NCBI RefSeq assembly: GCF_001949145.1
Contig: NW_019091415.1
Span: forward strand, 299,040 to 363,039
Origin: Acanthaster planci
Taxonomy: Eukaryota; Echinodermata; Asteroidea; Valvatida; Acanthasteridae
DNA length: 64,000 nucleotides
Reading direction: 5' to 3'
How positions within the stretch are numbered: position 1 is the first letter of the stretch; each line of letters opens with the position of its first letter. The position numbers and the translations under genes are program-made. This document shows, in pieces, positions 54,801 through 59,339 of this stretch. The notes beneath the pieces were generated by a model. That model saw only the letters and a program-made list of their open reading frames with translations. It made no database searches and was not told the origin of the DNA.

Positions 54801-57800
54801 GTCATCATGGTGGAAACTTTTTCCCTTTTCATGTCAAACCAATTATCAAAAATTGTTTTCTTTTTGAATAATCAATAATAATATAATAATATAATAGTAA
54901 TAATATTGAAACCGACTGGTTACAGATTACAAAAATATATCAAATTTTATGATTGAATGTTTAGTTGATGACCAAAAAGTAAATCTGGCTATAATGCTAA
55001 AATTTGTCAGTGTATGGCTAGGGTGATAATCCATTCCTTTGCACAATGATTCCATGCGAAACTTCAATGTTTCTAGAAATTTCAAACCCCAGCCATAAAT
55101 TGGGAAACAAATTCGCAGTTGATAGCTCGTGTTGCAGATCTTCAATGGATTTGTTCGCTACAGTTCAGCCACAGCTCTAGCCATTAGAGTTGCACTACAC
55201 CAAATACGCACCCCCAGAAAACAGTGAAAAATTAGACCAAAAGCAAAGAAATACGACCATTTGGTGGAATGCAACCTTAGAGAAGTGCATCTTTTGCACA
55301 CATTGACACTAAGTAACCAGCACAACTACTACAGTATATGTAGGTGTTTGGGTATATCACCCGACTATATGCTTCCTCACAGTGCAAGCATATATTGCAA
55401 CCTTCTTTTTTTCAGTAATTTCCGCCCCGGGTTGACTAATTATTACACCATGCATGTCCATAAAGGTGACTTGTAGATAATCAGTAATTCAATTGTCCAT
55501 CAGGCTGCTTGCAGTCAATGATTCAATGGCATGGGATTGGGGGTTGGCTTAAATGATGTCCCAAGACTGTTGAACATGGAAGCTAGTTGACCACCTCCTA
55601 AGTTGCTTTTTGTTCATGTAAGAACAAATGATCTTATTATGGTTGATTCATTTTGTTTCAGACAATGTTTTTGGGTATTCATGCTTGAATACCTTATGCA
55701 GCTCTCAAATACAATTCTAGTATGGTCTGACACATATGAGAAAATGGACACAATCCCCTTGTCACTAGCTGGGGGCAGCTGTGCTTCACCACCCACAGTT
55801 CCAATGGTCTCAGTTCCACGTTTCGTTACAATGGGGTACACCTCCGGTATTGCCAGTGGGTAATGAATACTTTATGCACTATCTTACGGTATGTACAAAC
55901 GTACAACAATAATTGACTATGTGGAATATGTACAATACATGTAGTTGAGATTACATCTTATATAAAGTTAGGGTTGGAAGAGTTATGGCATTAAATGCTA
56001 GGGCTTTCCTTAAATAAAAAAAAAAGATTAAATGAAAAATGAAATACATAAATACTTAAATATATTCCCCCAACCTTTAAAACTTAATGATATTATAAAT
56101 TGTGTGTGCATTCTTATTTAGATTGGGAGTTGGGTGTCCCTTTCTTGTGTAGGTGTGGCAGTCCTCTTTAATCCTTCGGGTCAAACCTTATGCTTGTGGG
56201 GTAGTGTGGACTGCCACTGCCTCATTCAAAGTAATTGCTTTAATAGAATCAATTCCACAGTAAAACAGGATGGGAATGGATGCAAGCTAGATTCAAATGT
56301 TACTTACAAGTCAGGATCTTAATTTCAGCTGTGAATATAATTTTTCCGCACCATCAAGGGGGCTTACACTCCAACCGTTTGTCCCAACAGTGGAAATCAG
56401 GCTACATACACTTCACCCCTGGGGATGACTAGAGCATGCTGGTCAAAACATCACACTCAACGGTTCTTATCAGAACTATACCTCTTCCAAAAGCAATTGA
56501 TCTATGAGGTATGTGTTACTGAAAGCCCTCTCTTTAGATTGGGTTATTTTGAAAATTAAGTTCTGGAATTTGGATTAATCACTTTTCCACTTTACAAATA
56601 CTGGTCTGGTTCCCCCATGTTCTAAGGGGCTGGCACTCCAACCATACGTACAAATAGTAGAAATATTGATTGTTATGGTTATATTCAAATTTGAGTCATG
56701 AAGCACTTAAAATGGCTTGTTTGCAGTCCATGTGACAAGTGGTTTGAGGCAAGTGTGTCCAAATTTTTGTGTGGCAAACAAGGGTGCCAAAACTTGTTTC
56801 GAGGTGGGCCTGCCAAAATTGTCCAGTGCCAAATTAATGCAATGTTGACTTGACAAACCGCTTTGTTTAATGGGTCCTTGGCCCAACTGTTGGTTAATTT
56901 ATGTTGAATAAATGCAGCGTTAAGCAGTTCCAGAAATTACAACACTTCCCAAAGGTGTTTTTATGACGTGTCAAAGAAAAAATACAGGGAACCTTAATAA
57001 ACCTAACAGTGACATAGAGACAATCAATCAGTGTTACAGGTTTATTGCAATAACAAATCAACAAGGTATGCTCAACTCTATATGCCTCACATGGTAAAGC
57101 CAACCACTTGATTACTATTACCAAAGGATACTTCACTACTTGCCAACAGCAATAACTCTCACATAATCAATGTGGAATGTCACCCTAGTCAAGGTTGATC
57201 AAGGGACAATAACCCTCACAGGAACCCGAACATTCTGGGTAACCCTCAAGGTAAGCCAGCTCAATGGCTAGAAAATATCAACTCAATATCAACTGGCTTT
57301 TAACCCCATCTATGGTTTTCATATACAGCAATCTATCTCAACAAAACACTGTACCACTAGCTTTCAGCCAAGGGTTAACAACTGAAGCTCAAAACTGCTC
57401 CCACACTAATCCAGACCCAAATTAACAGTTCACCACTCTTACTCCACCTCTGGTTGACACAGTATGTCTATCCGTAGCATTCCTCGTTGCAATATCCAAC
57501 AATCCTATAGCTTTCTCACAGTACAAAACTACACAGCGAACTACACACAGCATTCTGCAGTGATAATGTCACTTTGCAACCCAATAATGAACTATGCCCA
57601 CCTTAAAGCATGCTGCAAGTGACCAAGACCTAGCACATAATATGCGCTGCTCATTGGTCAATGCATGTATTAATAATTAACAGCTAGACTGGCATCTATG
57701 CCTATCCCTATTTTGCCACAGTATAGTTTTACAGCTGTAGTCCAACATGAAGGAATTTGCTACTGCTTCAACTTCCCACTATTTTGATGCTGTACTTAGA

Positions 57801-58750
57801 GGCATTAATGACTCACTTTACCTTATTTAGTTACCTCATCCACTTTAAGCGGAAGCAAAAAAAATACAAAAAACATGAACTGGTGTAACTATTTTACTAC
57901 TTACCCTTGTATTATTGAAGCCTTCACCAAATAGGATTATTTCAGCGATATATGCAGAATCTGGCACCACCATGGAAATTGGACGGAACATGGACTTCAA
58001 ATTATCAGGCAGCTCAGTGCGTCCGGCATAACCTTCACAATTGCATAAAAGGATAAAAACGTTAATAAAATAAGGCAAAATAGCACATAATGGATATAAT
58101 GCAAGTAAATCCAATACAGCAAGGCAGCCTGTTTCTTATGTATCTTCATTACAAGGTTTGAAAACAGCCCGTTCTTCTACAAGGGTATAGCTAAGCTCTA
58201 TCATTAAAATATTTCATTAAATTTCTATAATTCACGCTCCCACAAGCAACTTGTTAAAGTTGAGCAAAATTTAAATTATCTATGGTGATTTCTGAACTCA
58301 AAACTTTTAGCTTGCATTCCTTGATCTGACTGAAGTTAATTTCAGTTTCTCAAAAATCTATTTGTTGAGATCTGGCAACTTACAGGTCTTGACATCTATT
58401 AAATGACGATTATTACAAGATTAGCACAAACTTAGCTCACAGTTTTGTTCTGGTACATGTAACAAGCTGGACAATCAGGTGCCATAAGATATGCTAATGG
58501 AACACAGTTGTATATATATATATGTGTGCAAATATGCTTGGTTATTAAAATCACACCTATAATACTCACCTGGATTCATGGTGATGAAAATTCCACAAGA
58601 CCAGACCAGGTTGATCTCTCTGCCTTCAAAGACAAATCTGGAGTGACCGGCTGCCAATGCAGAAAGGATGGAGAGAATCTGCTGGGCCACTACTGACAGT
58701 ACCTCTATGTTGATACGATTGAATTCATCAAAGCAGCCCCATGCACCAGT
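6754..58750 (-). CDS. DNAH2: Dynein axonemal heavy chain 2, central motor part (20 exons, partial gene)
   Basis: Inner-arm axonemal dynein heavy chain, an ATP-driven minus-end motor of cilia and flagella. Twenty minus-strand exons (listed separately) join in phase into 1,100 codons without a stop. Motor motifs appear in the right order: AAA1 Walker B region (GCFDEFNRI), AAA2 P-loop (GKTGSGKT), AAA2 Walker B (WLMFDSP), AAA3 P-loop (GPVGTGKTS), AAA3 Walker B ([11 protein letters not shown]), AAA4 P-loop (GIGGSGRQS), AAA4 Walker B (FLFNDTQ). Linker segments such as RLWIHECFR and [14 protein letters not shown] are, from memory of the family, closest to DNAH2 rather than outer-arm chains. Full-length members have about 4,400 residues, so roughly a quarter is here; both ends lie outside the window. 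All 20 splice junctions keep consensus AG/GT and consistent phases, so the gene looks functional. Introns reach 8.7 kb and carry many transposons. A start codon and promoter are not in the window. Confidence 0.93.
6887..7625. other. DNAH2 intron, nothing recognised
   Basis: AT-rich intron sequence between the last exon and the next retroelement; no exon, hairpin or repeat that I can support. Confidence 0.6.
7630..9830 (+). mobile_element. Tyrosine-recombinase retrotransposon remnant (Ngaro/PAT/DIRS-like), plus strand
   Basis: Plus-strand remains in the expected order. A Pro/Ser/Thr-rich gag-like region (about 7980-8640) comes first. A reverse transcriptase follows (8735-9220): [33 protein letters not shown] (catalytic-Asp motif A), and further on a shifted frame with a 'CHYVDDF'-type motif C whose Val/Leu position is now a stop near 9150. 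Then [15 protein letters not shown] (about 9430) and the N-terminal core-binding domain of a tyrosine recombinase, [20 protein letters not shown] (about 9580-9640). RNase H and the recombinase catalytic domain are missing, and frames are broken. A different lineage from the two DIRS elements. Confidence 0.75.
9831..10241. other. DNAH2 intron, low-complexity AT-rich stretch
   Basis: Contains short near-duplicate words (TTTTTCAAGA..TGTATTTTTGTACTG, 9968-10030) and nothing coding. May be the 3' end of the preceding retroelement. Confidence 0.4.
10242..11746. mobile_element. hAT-like inverted-repeat element, non-coding (about 1.5 kb)
   Basis: Bounded by an 18-bp perfect inverted repeat, CAGGGGTCGACATTAAGC at 10242 and its inverse ending at 11746. 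A CAGGG start is usual for hAT superfamily termini. The flanking eight bases (AACAGGTT versus AGGGTGGT) do not match, so a target duplication is not preserved or the class is wrong. No transposase frame is visible inside. Confidence 0.5.
11904..12043 (-). CDS. DNAH2: DNAH2 exon s: AAA4
   Basis: Starts [20 protein letters not shown], then [16 protein letters not shown] and [26 protein letters not shown] is a hallmark of AAA4 before the stalk. Acceptor TTCAATAG, donor AG|GTATTC. Phase 0 in, 2 out. Confidence 0.95.
12044..12580. other. DNAH2 intron, nothing recognised
   Basis: AT-rich intron between two AAA4 exons; no repeat or ORF of note. Confidence 0.6.
12581..12741 (-). CDS. DNAH2: DNAH2 exon r: AAA4 Walker B
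   Basis: Reads [21 protein letters not shown] then [20 protein letters not shown] and [20 protein letters not shown] contains the AAA4 Walker B position, and [10 protein letters not shown] is near-invariant. It is separated from the previous exon by an 8.7-kb intron filled by a DIRS element. Acceptor TTCATCAG, donor GAG|GTAAAA. Phase 1 in, 0 out. Confidence 0.95.
12742..13919. other. DNAH2 intron, nothing recognised
   Basis: AT-rich, no coding or repeat signal that I can support. Confidence 0.6.
13924..14494. mobile_element. piggyBac-like MITE, 571 bp
   Basis: Terminal inverted repeats start CCACTTGCTGCCGGG at 13924 and end with the inverse at 14494 (15 bp perfect, then GTGCC/GAGCC-like extension). 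The flanks are TTAA (13920-13923) and TTGA (14495-14498), consistent with the TTAA target of piggyBac elements and one later mutation. No ORF inside. Confidence 0.7.
14499..14850. other. DNAH2 intron, nothing recognised
   Basis: Short spacer between the MITE and the second DIRS element. Confidence 0.5.
14855..15275. repeat. DIRS 2 left inverted repeat and internal complementary region
   Basis: CCTACTCAAACAGTC (about 14904) is inverted at GACTGTTTGGGTAGGTATT (15111). A second inverted word CTCTACCTACCCAAACAGT (15178) equals the inverse of the right repeat at 21385-21410. The hairpin CCACACTTAGTGTGG lies at 15147-15161. Confidence 0.78.
15279..18572. mobile_element. 3.3-kb inverted-repeat insertion in DIRS 2, class unknown
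   Basis: Ends AGGGAGCTTGTCCAAAAGGT (15279-15298) and, inverted, AGGGAGTTTGTCCAAAAGGT (18572-18553), 19 of 20 identical. It splits the DIRS internal complementary region from the recombinase remnant, which fits a later insertion. I could not find an obvious target duplication (flanks TACATATA and AAACAAGG). Inside, a plus-strand frame of 164 codons (16695-17189) is open but resembles no family and lacks coding character. Might be a non-autonomous DNA transposon. Confidence 0.5.
18580..18900 (-). pseudogene. DIRS 2 tyrosine recombinase C-terminal remnant
   Basis: Minus-strand frame pieces near 18835-18640, read with shifts, give a HDAR.VSASWSF-like block and [20 protein letters not shown]. These parallel RAHDIRAVSTSWAYF and TFTSCHFTDVLQRDCSHGK of the first DIRS element in spacing and content. 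Many stops; the call rests on comparison of the two elements. Confidence 0.5.
19400..20950 (-). pseudogene. Probable DIRS 2 gag-like region with internal repeats
   Basis: GC-richer than the surrounding intron, with long but overlapping minus-strand frames (20223-19666 and 20905-20348). Three degenerate direct repeats share AGTTGAAAGCC and GGCTTGAAGCC at about 20077-20120, 20218-20260 and 20395-20440. No domain recognised. Position upstream of the recombinase fits the first ORF of DIRS. Confidence 0.4.
21240..21420. repeat. DIRS 2 right inverted terminal repeat
   Basis: Inverse of 14895-15075 and of 15167-15200; includes GAAATTTGCATATGTATCGA and CTGTTTGGGTAGGTAGAGC. Only about 40 bp separate it from the AAA4 P-loop exon's donor. 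Confidence 0.78.
21459..21626 (-). CDS. DNAH2: DNAH2 exon q: AAA4 P-loop
   Basis: Carries [14 protein letters not shown], the AAA4 P-loop, in which the usual Walker lysine is arginine, as is usual for axonemal AAA4. Preceded by [16 protein letters not shown] and followed by [16 protein letters not shown]. Acceptor CTTTACAG, donor GATG|GTAAGT. Phase 1 in, 1 out. Confidence 0.96.
21868..22023 (-). CDS. DNAH2: DNAH2 exon p: AAA4 entry
   Basis: Reads [21 protein letters not shown] then [17 protein letters not shown] and [14 protein letters not shown]. The 'Y-N-x-x-P....L-V-L-F-x-x-A-x-E-H' pattern precedes the AAA4 P-loop in all axonemal heavy chains. Acceptor CTATCCCAG, donor ATG|GTAAGA. Phase 1 in, 1 out. 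Confidence 0.94.
22563..23466. mobile_element. piggyBac-like non-autonomous element, 904 bp
   Basis: Perfect TTAA on both sides (22559-22562 and 23467-23470). Termini CCCTCAAAGAG and, inverted, CCCTAAAAGAG (10 of 11). A CCC start and TTAA target duplication are piggyBac hallmarks. The interior is AT-rich without a transposase frame. A C10 run lies at 23442-23453. Confidence 0.75.
23712..23842 (-). CDS. DNAH2: DNAH2 exon o: AAA3-AAA4 linker
   Basis: Reads [21 protein letters not shown] then [23 protein letters not shown]. The acceptor is CATGGCAG. A second AG nine bases further in would break the frame, so the upstream one was chosen. Donor TTTG|GTATGT. Phase 2 in, 1 out. Confidence 0.94.
23843..24462. 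other. DNAH2 intron, nothing recognised
   Basis: Intron between exons n and o; contains a stray CAGGGCTTAATATCAAC word near 24014 that resembles hAT termini but has no partner. Confidence 0.5.
24463..24737 (-). CDS. DNAH2: DNAH2 exon n: AAA3-AAA4
   Basis: Starts [20 protein letters not shown] and includes [37 protein letters not shown] and [10 protein letters not shown]. The FNLRD(I/L)S(K/R)VFQG block is a strong dynein signature. Acceptor CATCCTGCAG, donor AG|GTATGT. Phase 0 in, 2 out. It is the longest exon in the window. Confidence 0.96.
25073..25177 (-). CDS. DNAH2: DNAH2 exon m: AAA3
   Basis: 35 codons, [20 protein letters not shown] followed by [15 protein letters not shown]. The [10 protein letters not shown] motif is diagnostic for AAA3 of axonemal heavy chains. 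Too short to stand out as an ORF, but found from the frame between KYIK and DSQIKR. Acceptor ATTTTAG, donor AGT|GTGAGT. Phase 0 on both sides. Confidence 0.95.
25178..27100. other. DNAH2 intron, nothing recognised
   Basis: A 98-codon plus-strand frame (25404-25700) and its antisense are open but show no coding character. No repeats that I can support. Confidence 0.5.
27103..28309. mobile_element. pogo/Tigger-like (Tc1-mariner) non-autonomous element, 1.2 kb
   Basis: TA on both sides (27101-27102 and 28310-28311). Termini CAGTTGACTCTCAGTAATAT and, inverted, CAGTCGACGCGCAGTAATAC agree with the CAGTNGACNCNCGNTAAT pattern of Tigger/pogo ends. Subterminal words CTCGTCTTAnCC recur near 28075 and 28255. 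No transposase ORF. Confidence 0.75.
28480..29250. repeat. CRE-palindrome repeat family, dispersed copy
   Basis: Degenerate units share GTGTACAAAGTCA, AATAATAAATCACGTGATGA, and GCATCAGGGTTCTTC with the array at 44690-45975, and GAAAGCAAGTTCATATCTATT with 550-640. Units are too diverged for an exact period. Confidence 0.6.
29251..30220. other. DNAH2 intron, nothing recognised
   Basis: Includes the palindromic ACATGTACATGTACATGT run near 29450-29467; otherwise featureless. Confidence 0.5.
30221..30387 (-). CDS. DNAH2: DNAH2 exon l: AAA3 Walker B
   Basis: Reads [21 protein letters not shown] then [20 protein letters not shown] and [15 protein letters not shown]. The acidic pair in LMDDFNMP is the AAA3 Walker B. 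Acceptor ATTGAAG with a poor pyrimidine tract, donor AAG|GTACAA. Phase 1 in, 0 out. Confidence 0.95.
30388..30989. other. DNAH2 intron, nothing recognised
   Basis: AT-rich intron between the two AAA3 exons k and l. Confidence 0.6.
30990..31246 (-). CDS. DNAH2: DNAH2 exon k: AAA3 P-loop
   Basis: Carries the AAA3 Walker [15 protein letters not shown], after [20 protein letters not shown], and ends [19 protein letters not shown]3 is a regulatory ATP site; its Lys and Thr/Ser are intact. Acceptor TTATATAG, donor AAAG|GTATGG. Phase 2 in, 1 out. The 144-bp intron before it is the shortest in the window. Confidence 0.96.
31391..31635 (-). CDS. DNAH2: DNAH2 exon j: AAA2-AAA3 linker
   Basis: Starts [20 protein letters not shown], includes [20 protein letters not shown] and DTVYEYYVD, ends GWRYPT. 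The internal ATG one codon in is not a start: the exon joins ENG|VNPSDK in phase 0. The donor AAA|GTAAGT leaves phase 2, completed as PTN|APFYK. Acceptor CATTTCAG. Confidence 0.94.
33146..33418 (+). pseudogene. Gag-like zinc-knuckle fragment of the 32-34 kb element
   Basis: Ends with a Cys-rich block [12 protein letters not shown]...[15 protein letters not shown], resembling the C-x-x-C-x4-H-x4-C knuckle at [14 protein letters not shown]. Such knuckles bind nucleic acid in retroelement gag proteins. The upstream part is Asn/Gln/Arg-rich and unstructured. Confidence 0.6.
34428..34652 (+). pseudogene. Tyrosine recombinase C-terminal fragment
   Basis: [20 protein letters not shown] followed by [11 protein letters not shown]: matches the 'LY.GHSFRIGAAT.AA..G.SDA.IR.MGRW' core that holds the catalytic His-x-x-Arg and the second His/Trp. 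Here Arg is Gln and MGRW is MGKQ, so it is inactive even apart from the truncation. Confidence 0.7.
34880..35970 (-). mobile_element. Penelope-like element, reverse transcriptase fragment
   Basis: Minus-strand frames, shifted in several places, give in order: [10 protein letters not shown] and [10 protein letters not shown] (35880-35800), [12 protein letters not shown]-like (35650), [12 protein letters not shown] (35590), [20 protein letters not shown] (35420-35360), [20 protein letters not shown] then RMACLFMGN (35310-35225), [10 protein letters not shown] (35160, the catalytic YIDD-type motif) and [16 protein letters not shown] (about 34990). The GTAMGT...YIDD..FIW combination is diagnostic of Penelope RTs. 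The GIY-YIG endonuclease is absent from this copy. Confidence 0.8.
36363..36521 (-). CDS. DNAH2: DNAH2 exon i: AAA2-AAA3 linker
   Basis: 53 codons, [20 protein letters not shown] then [31 protein letters not shown]. Joins as KRSDK|HSQEIL. Acceptor CAAAACAG, donor GGA|GTAAGT. Phase 0 on both sides. Confidence 0.93.
36522..37365. other. DNAH2 intron, nothing recognised
   Basis: AT-rich intron between exons h and i before the inverted-repeat block. Confidence 0.5.
37372..37785. repeat. Possible MITE with GGGCGTAAATCC-type ends
   Basis: CATGGGCGTAAATCC followed by a G12 run at 37372-37398 faces, inverted, CAGTGGTGTAAATCTGTG at 37784-37767, also next to C-rich runs. Ends agree at about 12 of 15 bases. 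Short poly-C/poly-G tracts throughout. No target duplication confirmed. Confidence 0.35.
38224..38364 (-). CDS. DNAH2: DNAH2 exon h: AAA2 end
   Basis: 47 codons, [20 protein letters not shown] followed by [17 protein letters not shown] and SWLQKRSDK. The [12 protein letters not shown] motif (sensor II/arginine region) is near-invariant in dynein AAA2. Acceptor TTTGTAG, donor AAG|GTATGG. Phase 0 on both sides. Confidence 0.95.
38365..41518. other. DNAH2 intron, nothing recognised
   Basis: 3.2-kb intron. Overlapping open frames at 39385-40112 on both strands lack any recognisable domain and splice context; I regard them as chance. Confidence 0.5.
41519..41655 (-). CDS. DNAH2: DNAH2 exon g: AAA2 Walker B
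   Basis: Reads [22 protein letters not shown] then [20 protein letters not shown] and [15 protein letters not shown] contains the AAA2 Walker B, and DDNKVLTL is the following conserved strand. Acceptor TTACCTAG, donor CAG|GTCAGT. Phase 1 in, 0 out. Confidence 0.95.
41656..43262. other. DNAH2 intron, nothing recognised
   Basis: AT-rich; no repeats or coding signal seen. Confidence 0.5.
43263..43371. repeat. Tandem duplication, 58-bp period, 1.9 copies
   Basis: CAGTATTCCTAGTTGATAAA starts at 43263 and again at 43321 with the following 30 bases identical, so it is a very recent duplication. Confidence 0.85.
43868..43985 (-). CDS. DNAH2: DNAH2 exon f: AAA2
   Basis: Encodes [20 protein letters not shown] then [19 protein letters not shown], a highly conserved AAA2 block. 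Joins as FNYVK|DFPINP. The acceptor AAATGAAG is weak but is the only AG that keeps frame. Donor GCAG|GTAAGT. Phase 0 in, 1 out. Confidence 0.94.
44228..44302 (-). tRNA. tRNA-like sequence (pseudogene or SINE head)
   Basis: On the minus strand an A-box-like CCAGAGGTTAAAG is followed 30 bases later by a B-box GGTTCGATTC. Between them is a perfect 5-bp anticodon-type stem GTAGG/CCTAC around an 8-base loop CTTGTGGA. Ends ATGCGTT and ATTGCAT pair at 6 of 7 positions counting one G-T. The loop is one base too long and the T-stem pairs badly, so this is a degenerate tRNA or a tRNA-derived SINE head rather than a working gene. Confidence 0.4.
44690..45975. repeat. CRE-palindrome tandem repeats, about 170-bp units
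   Basis: At least five degenerate units, each ending in a 'AATAAATCAnnTGATGACGTCATnA' block: 45176, 45574, 45748, 45919 and, shorter, 44723-44790 (a 23-bp period GCACGTGACGAGGTCATAATA in three copies). TGATGACGTCATCA at 45187-45200 is a perfect 14-bp palindrome containing TGACGTCA. Units also share GTGTACAAA and ATTCAAAATTCAATAATAA. Related sequence lies at 28480-29250 and 545-800. Confidence 0.75.
46230..46960 (+). mobile_element. Penelope-like element C-terminus with GIY-YIG endonuclease
   Basis: Plus strand. [20 protein letters not shown] (46285-46345), [28 protein letters not shown], then [20 protein letters not shown] (46503-46560, the CCHC-like cluster before the nuclease) and, one frame over, [20 protein letters not shown] (46650-46710), the 'LYIGET...DRF.EHL' form of GIY-YIG. 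These are the connector and endonuclease of Penelope elements. At least one frameshift lies between the Cys cluster and the nuclease. The RT half is missing. Confidence 0.8.
47640..48571 (+). mobile_element. CR1/L2-like LINE, 3' end with RT C-terminus and tail
   Basis: Contains an open 200-codon frame at 47741-48343, the C-terminal thumb part of a non-LTR reverse transcriptase; the similarity already starts at VRDLGVWLG near 47718. Blocks: [78 protein letters not shown] and [14 protein letters not shown]. It ends in a 3' UTR with TACAGCGCTTTGAGA (48488) and AAAGCGTTTTTTAAATAATT, then (TTA/GTA)n at 48536-48566. That hairpin-like AGCGC tail plus microsatellite is typical of CR1/L2-type LINEs. 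5'-truncated, otherwise undamaged, so fairly young. Confidence 0.85.
48580..49175 (-). pseudogene. Second non-LTR retrotransposon RT C-terminal fragment
   Basis: Minus strand, other clade (Jockey/CR1-type). [49 protein letters not shown] (49170-49010), then, after a shift, [20 protein letters not shown] (48985-48920), [15 protein letters not shown], and finally a Cys cluster [18 protein letters not shown] (48660-48610). VAEYASPVW and IAPPxIRR are standard blocks of such RTs. Abuts the tail of the neighbouring LINE. Confidence 0.75.
49485..49860 (-). repeat. Probable LINE/SINE 3' end on the minus strand
   Basis: Read on the minus strand it ends GACGCTGTATAAATGTTCAT followed by (TTA)n at 49494-49509, the same kind of AGCGC/TATAAAT plus TTA-repeat tail as the 48.5-kb LINE. 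The 16-bp minisatellite lies inside it. Confidence 0.45.
49589..49720. repeat. 16-bp minisatellite, 8.25 perfect copies, each with an octamer motif
   Basis: The unit AATGCCTGTCTATGCA repeats without a single mismatch. Each junction creates ATGCAAAT, the classical POU/Oct octamer, at 49601 and then every 16 bp to 49713 (eight sites). The open frames across it are a by-product of the repeat. Confidence 0.9.
50420..51335. repeat. Minisatellite of CCATCCATCTCCCACTCTGCC-type units around an assembly gap
   Basis: Degenerate pyrimidine-rich units such as CATCTCCCACTCTGCCC recur at 50624, 50650, 51200, 51236 and 51285, on both sides of 519 unknown bases (50674-51192). The gap is therefore most likely an unresolved stretch of the same array, and its true length is unknown. 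Open frames through it are artefacts. Confidence 0.85.
50674..51192. other. Assembly gap (N run)
   Basis: 519 unresolved bases inside the minisatellite. Confidence 1.
52079..52297 (-). CDS. DNAH2: DNAH2 exon e: AAA2 P-loop
   Basis: 73 codons carrying the AAA2 Walker A motif [11 protein letters not shown] (binds ATP but is thought to be structural in dyneins), preceded by [15 protein letters not shown]. It joins the previous exon as [12 protein letters not shown] using the acceptor AAAAG before ATGAGG. The internal ATG is not a start. Donor AAG|GTATGC. Phase 0 on both sides. The upstream and downstream introns are 0.76 and 8.1 kb. Confidence 0.95.
52298..53058. other. DNAH2 intron, nothing recognised
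   Basis: AT-rich intron between exons d and e. Confidence 0.6.
53059..53184 (-). CDS. DNAH2: DNAH2 exon d: AAA1-AAA2 linker
   Basis: 42 codons, [20 protein letters not shown] followed by [22 protein letters not shown]. Joins the preceding exon as PDEE|ILLLAM. Acceptor TATTTGCAG, donor AAG|GTTAGA (a less common GTTAG donor). Phase 0 on both sides. Confidence 0.94.
53185..53693. other. DNAH2 intron; exon-like stretch considered and not accepted
   Basis: Exons c and d already join in frame (PDEE|ILLLAM), leaving no room for another exon, although the minus strand near 53420-53350 reads [16 protein letters not shown] followed by a GTAAGT. Confidence 0.6.
53694..53846 (-). CDS. DNAH2: DNAH2 exon c: AAA1-AAA2 linker
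   Basis: 51 codons, [20 protein letters not shown] then [18 protein letters not shown] and a basic stretch KKKR, ending VPDEE. The motif HYDFGLRAL is a hallmark of the small AAA1 subdomain in axonemal heavy chains. Acceptor TTATCACAG, donor GAG|GTGGGA. Phase 0 on both sides. Confidence 0.95.
53847..55530. other. DNAH2 intron with simple repeats
   Basis: GAAGTGAATGGAAATGAAGTG-type repeats at 54361-54415 and AATAATAT-rich sequence at 54865-54906; otherwise nothing. Confidence 0.6.
55540..55770 (+). pseudogene. Possible SGNH-hydrolase fragment of a Ngaro-like retroelement
   Basis: [20 protein letters not shown] (about 55600-55660) and [14 protein letters not shown] (55710-55750) resemble the 'H.G.NDL' and '(T/I)(L/V)WSDI' blocks of the SGNH-fold domain that Ngaro-type tyrosine-recombinase elements carry in animals. 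The catalytic Gly of GxND is Arg here. Short and isolated, so tentative. Confidence 0.4.
55870..57904. other. DNAH2 intron, nothing certain
   Basis: The word AAGGGGNTNNCACTCCAACC occurs at about 56358 and 56627, perhaps parts of one repeat family. No coding signal. Confidence 0.4.
57905..58032 (-). CDS. DNAH2: DNAH2 exon b: AAA1 C-terminal part
   Basis: Continues the previous exon as [16 protein letters not shown], then [17 protein letters not shown] and GEGFNNTR. This is the sensor/arginine-finger side of AAA1. The acceptor is TTGTGAAG, a weak polypyrimidine context. The donor is AGG|GTAAGT. Phase 1 in, 0 out. Confidence 0.94.
58033..58569. other. DNAH2 intron, nothing recognised
   Basis: Contains a (TA)7 microsatellite at 58511-58524. 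Confidence 0.6.
58570..58750 (-). CDS. DNAH2: DNAH2 exon a: AAA1 Walker B region
   Basis: Encodes 60 residues starting [20 protein letters not shown]; the acidic DE of GCFDEF is the AAA1 Walker B, the main ATP-hydrolysis site of dynein. The segment ends FITMNPG (sensor I region). The acceptor is AATTTGCAG and the donor is G|GTGAGT. Phase 0 in, phase 1 out. It is the 5'-most recognisable exon here; the AAA1 P-loop exon was not found up to 64000. Confidence 0.95.
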
Positions 58751-59339
58751 CTGCAAATTTAGAGCAGATTTAACTCAGTTTGTATCACCACCCAACATAT
58801 AATCTGAAACTTTCAGGGCCTCTGTGCAATAAGGCTTAACGATGGACAAATGAACAGCAGATGAGACACAGTGTAGTAGTTAGTGCAACAAAGTCTCGAC
58901 AGGAACAAAGGACAGGCCTACGTGGGAAAGAAATTTAGGGCAAACACACACATGTTCACAAATCTTCGTTTCACAATTCTGTACACTGCCTCCTATTTTG
59001 TTTGGGGGGGGGTTAATCCAGTGCTATTTTACAGTGTGAACAATGCTCATGTGTTCACAAAATTCTATACAGGGAAAACAAATATGAGAATTTGATGAAG
59101 ATGTTCAAGACAAATGTTCTATTAACCAAGCAATTCCACTGACAATGATGGACAAAGTTTTTCAAAGAAATTTGTAAAAAAAATGAAAACGAATTTCATC
59201 AAAAATTAGACAAATTCCATCTATGGGGTGTAGGAGGTCATATTGACAAAATAAATCCTACTGTTTTTCATTGTTTTATCCAAAATACATAAATCGTTCC
59301 TTAGATGAGACCTGGAGGAATGAACAGGAGTTCGAACAA

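Noticed and set aside
58866-58900. CACAGTG heptamer resembling a recombination signal sequence near the RAG1-N-like gene
   Set aside because: No convincing nonamer at 12 or 23 bases, and a 7-mer is expected by chance several times in a window of this size.
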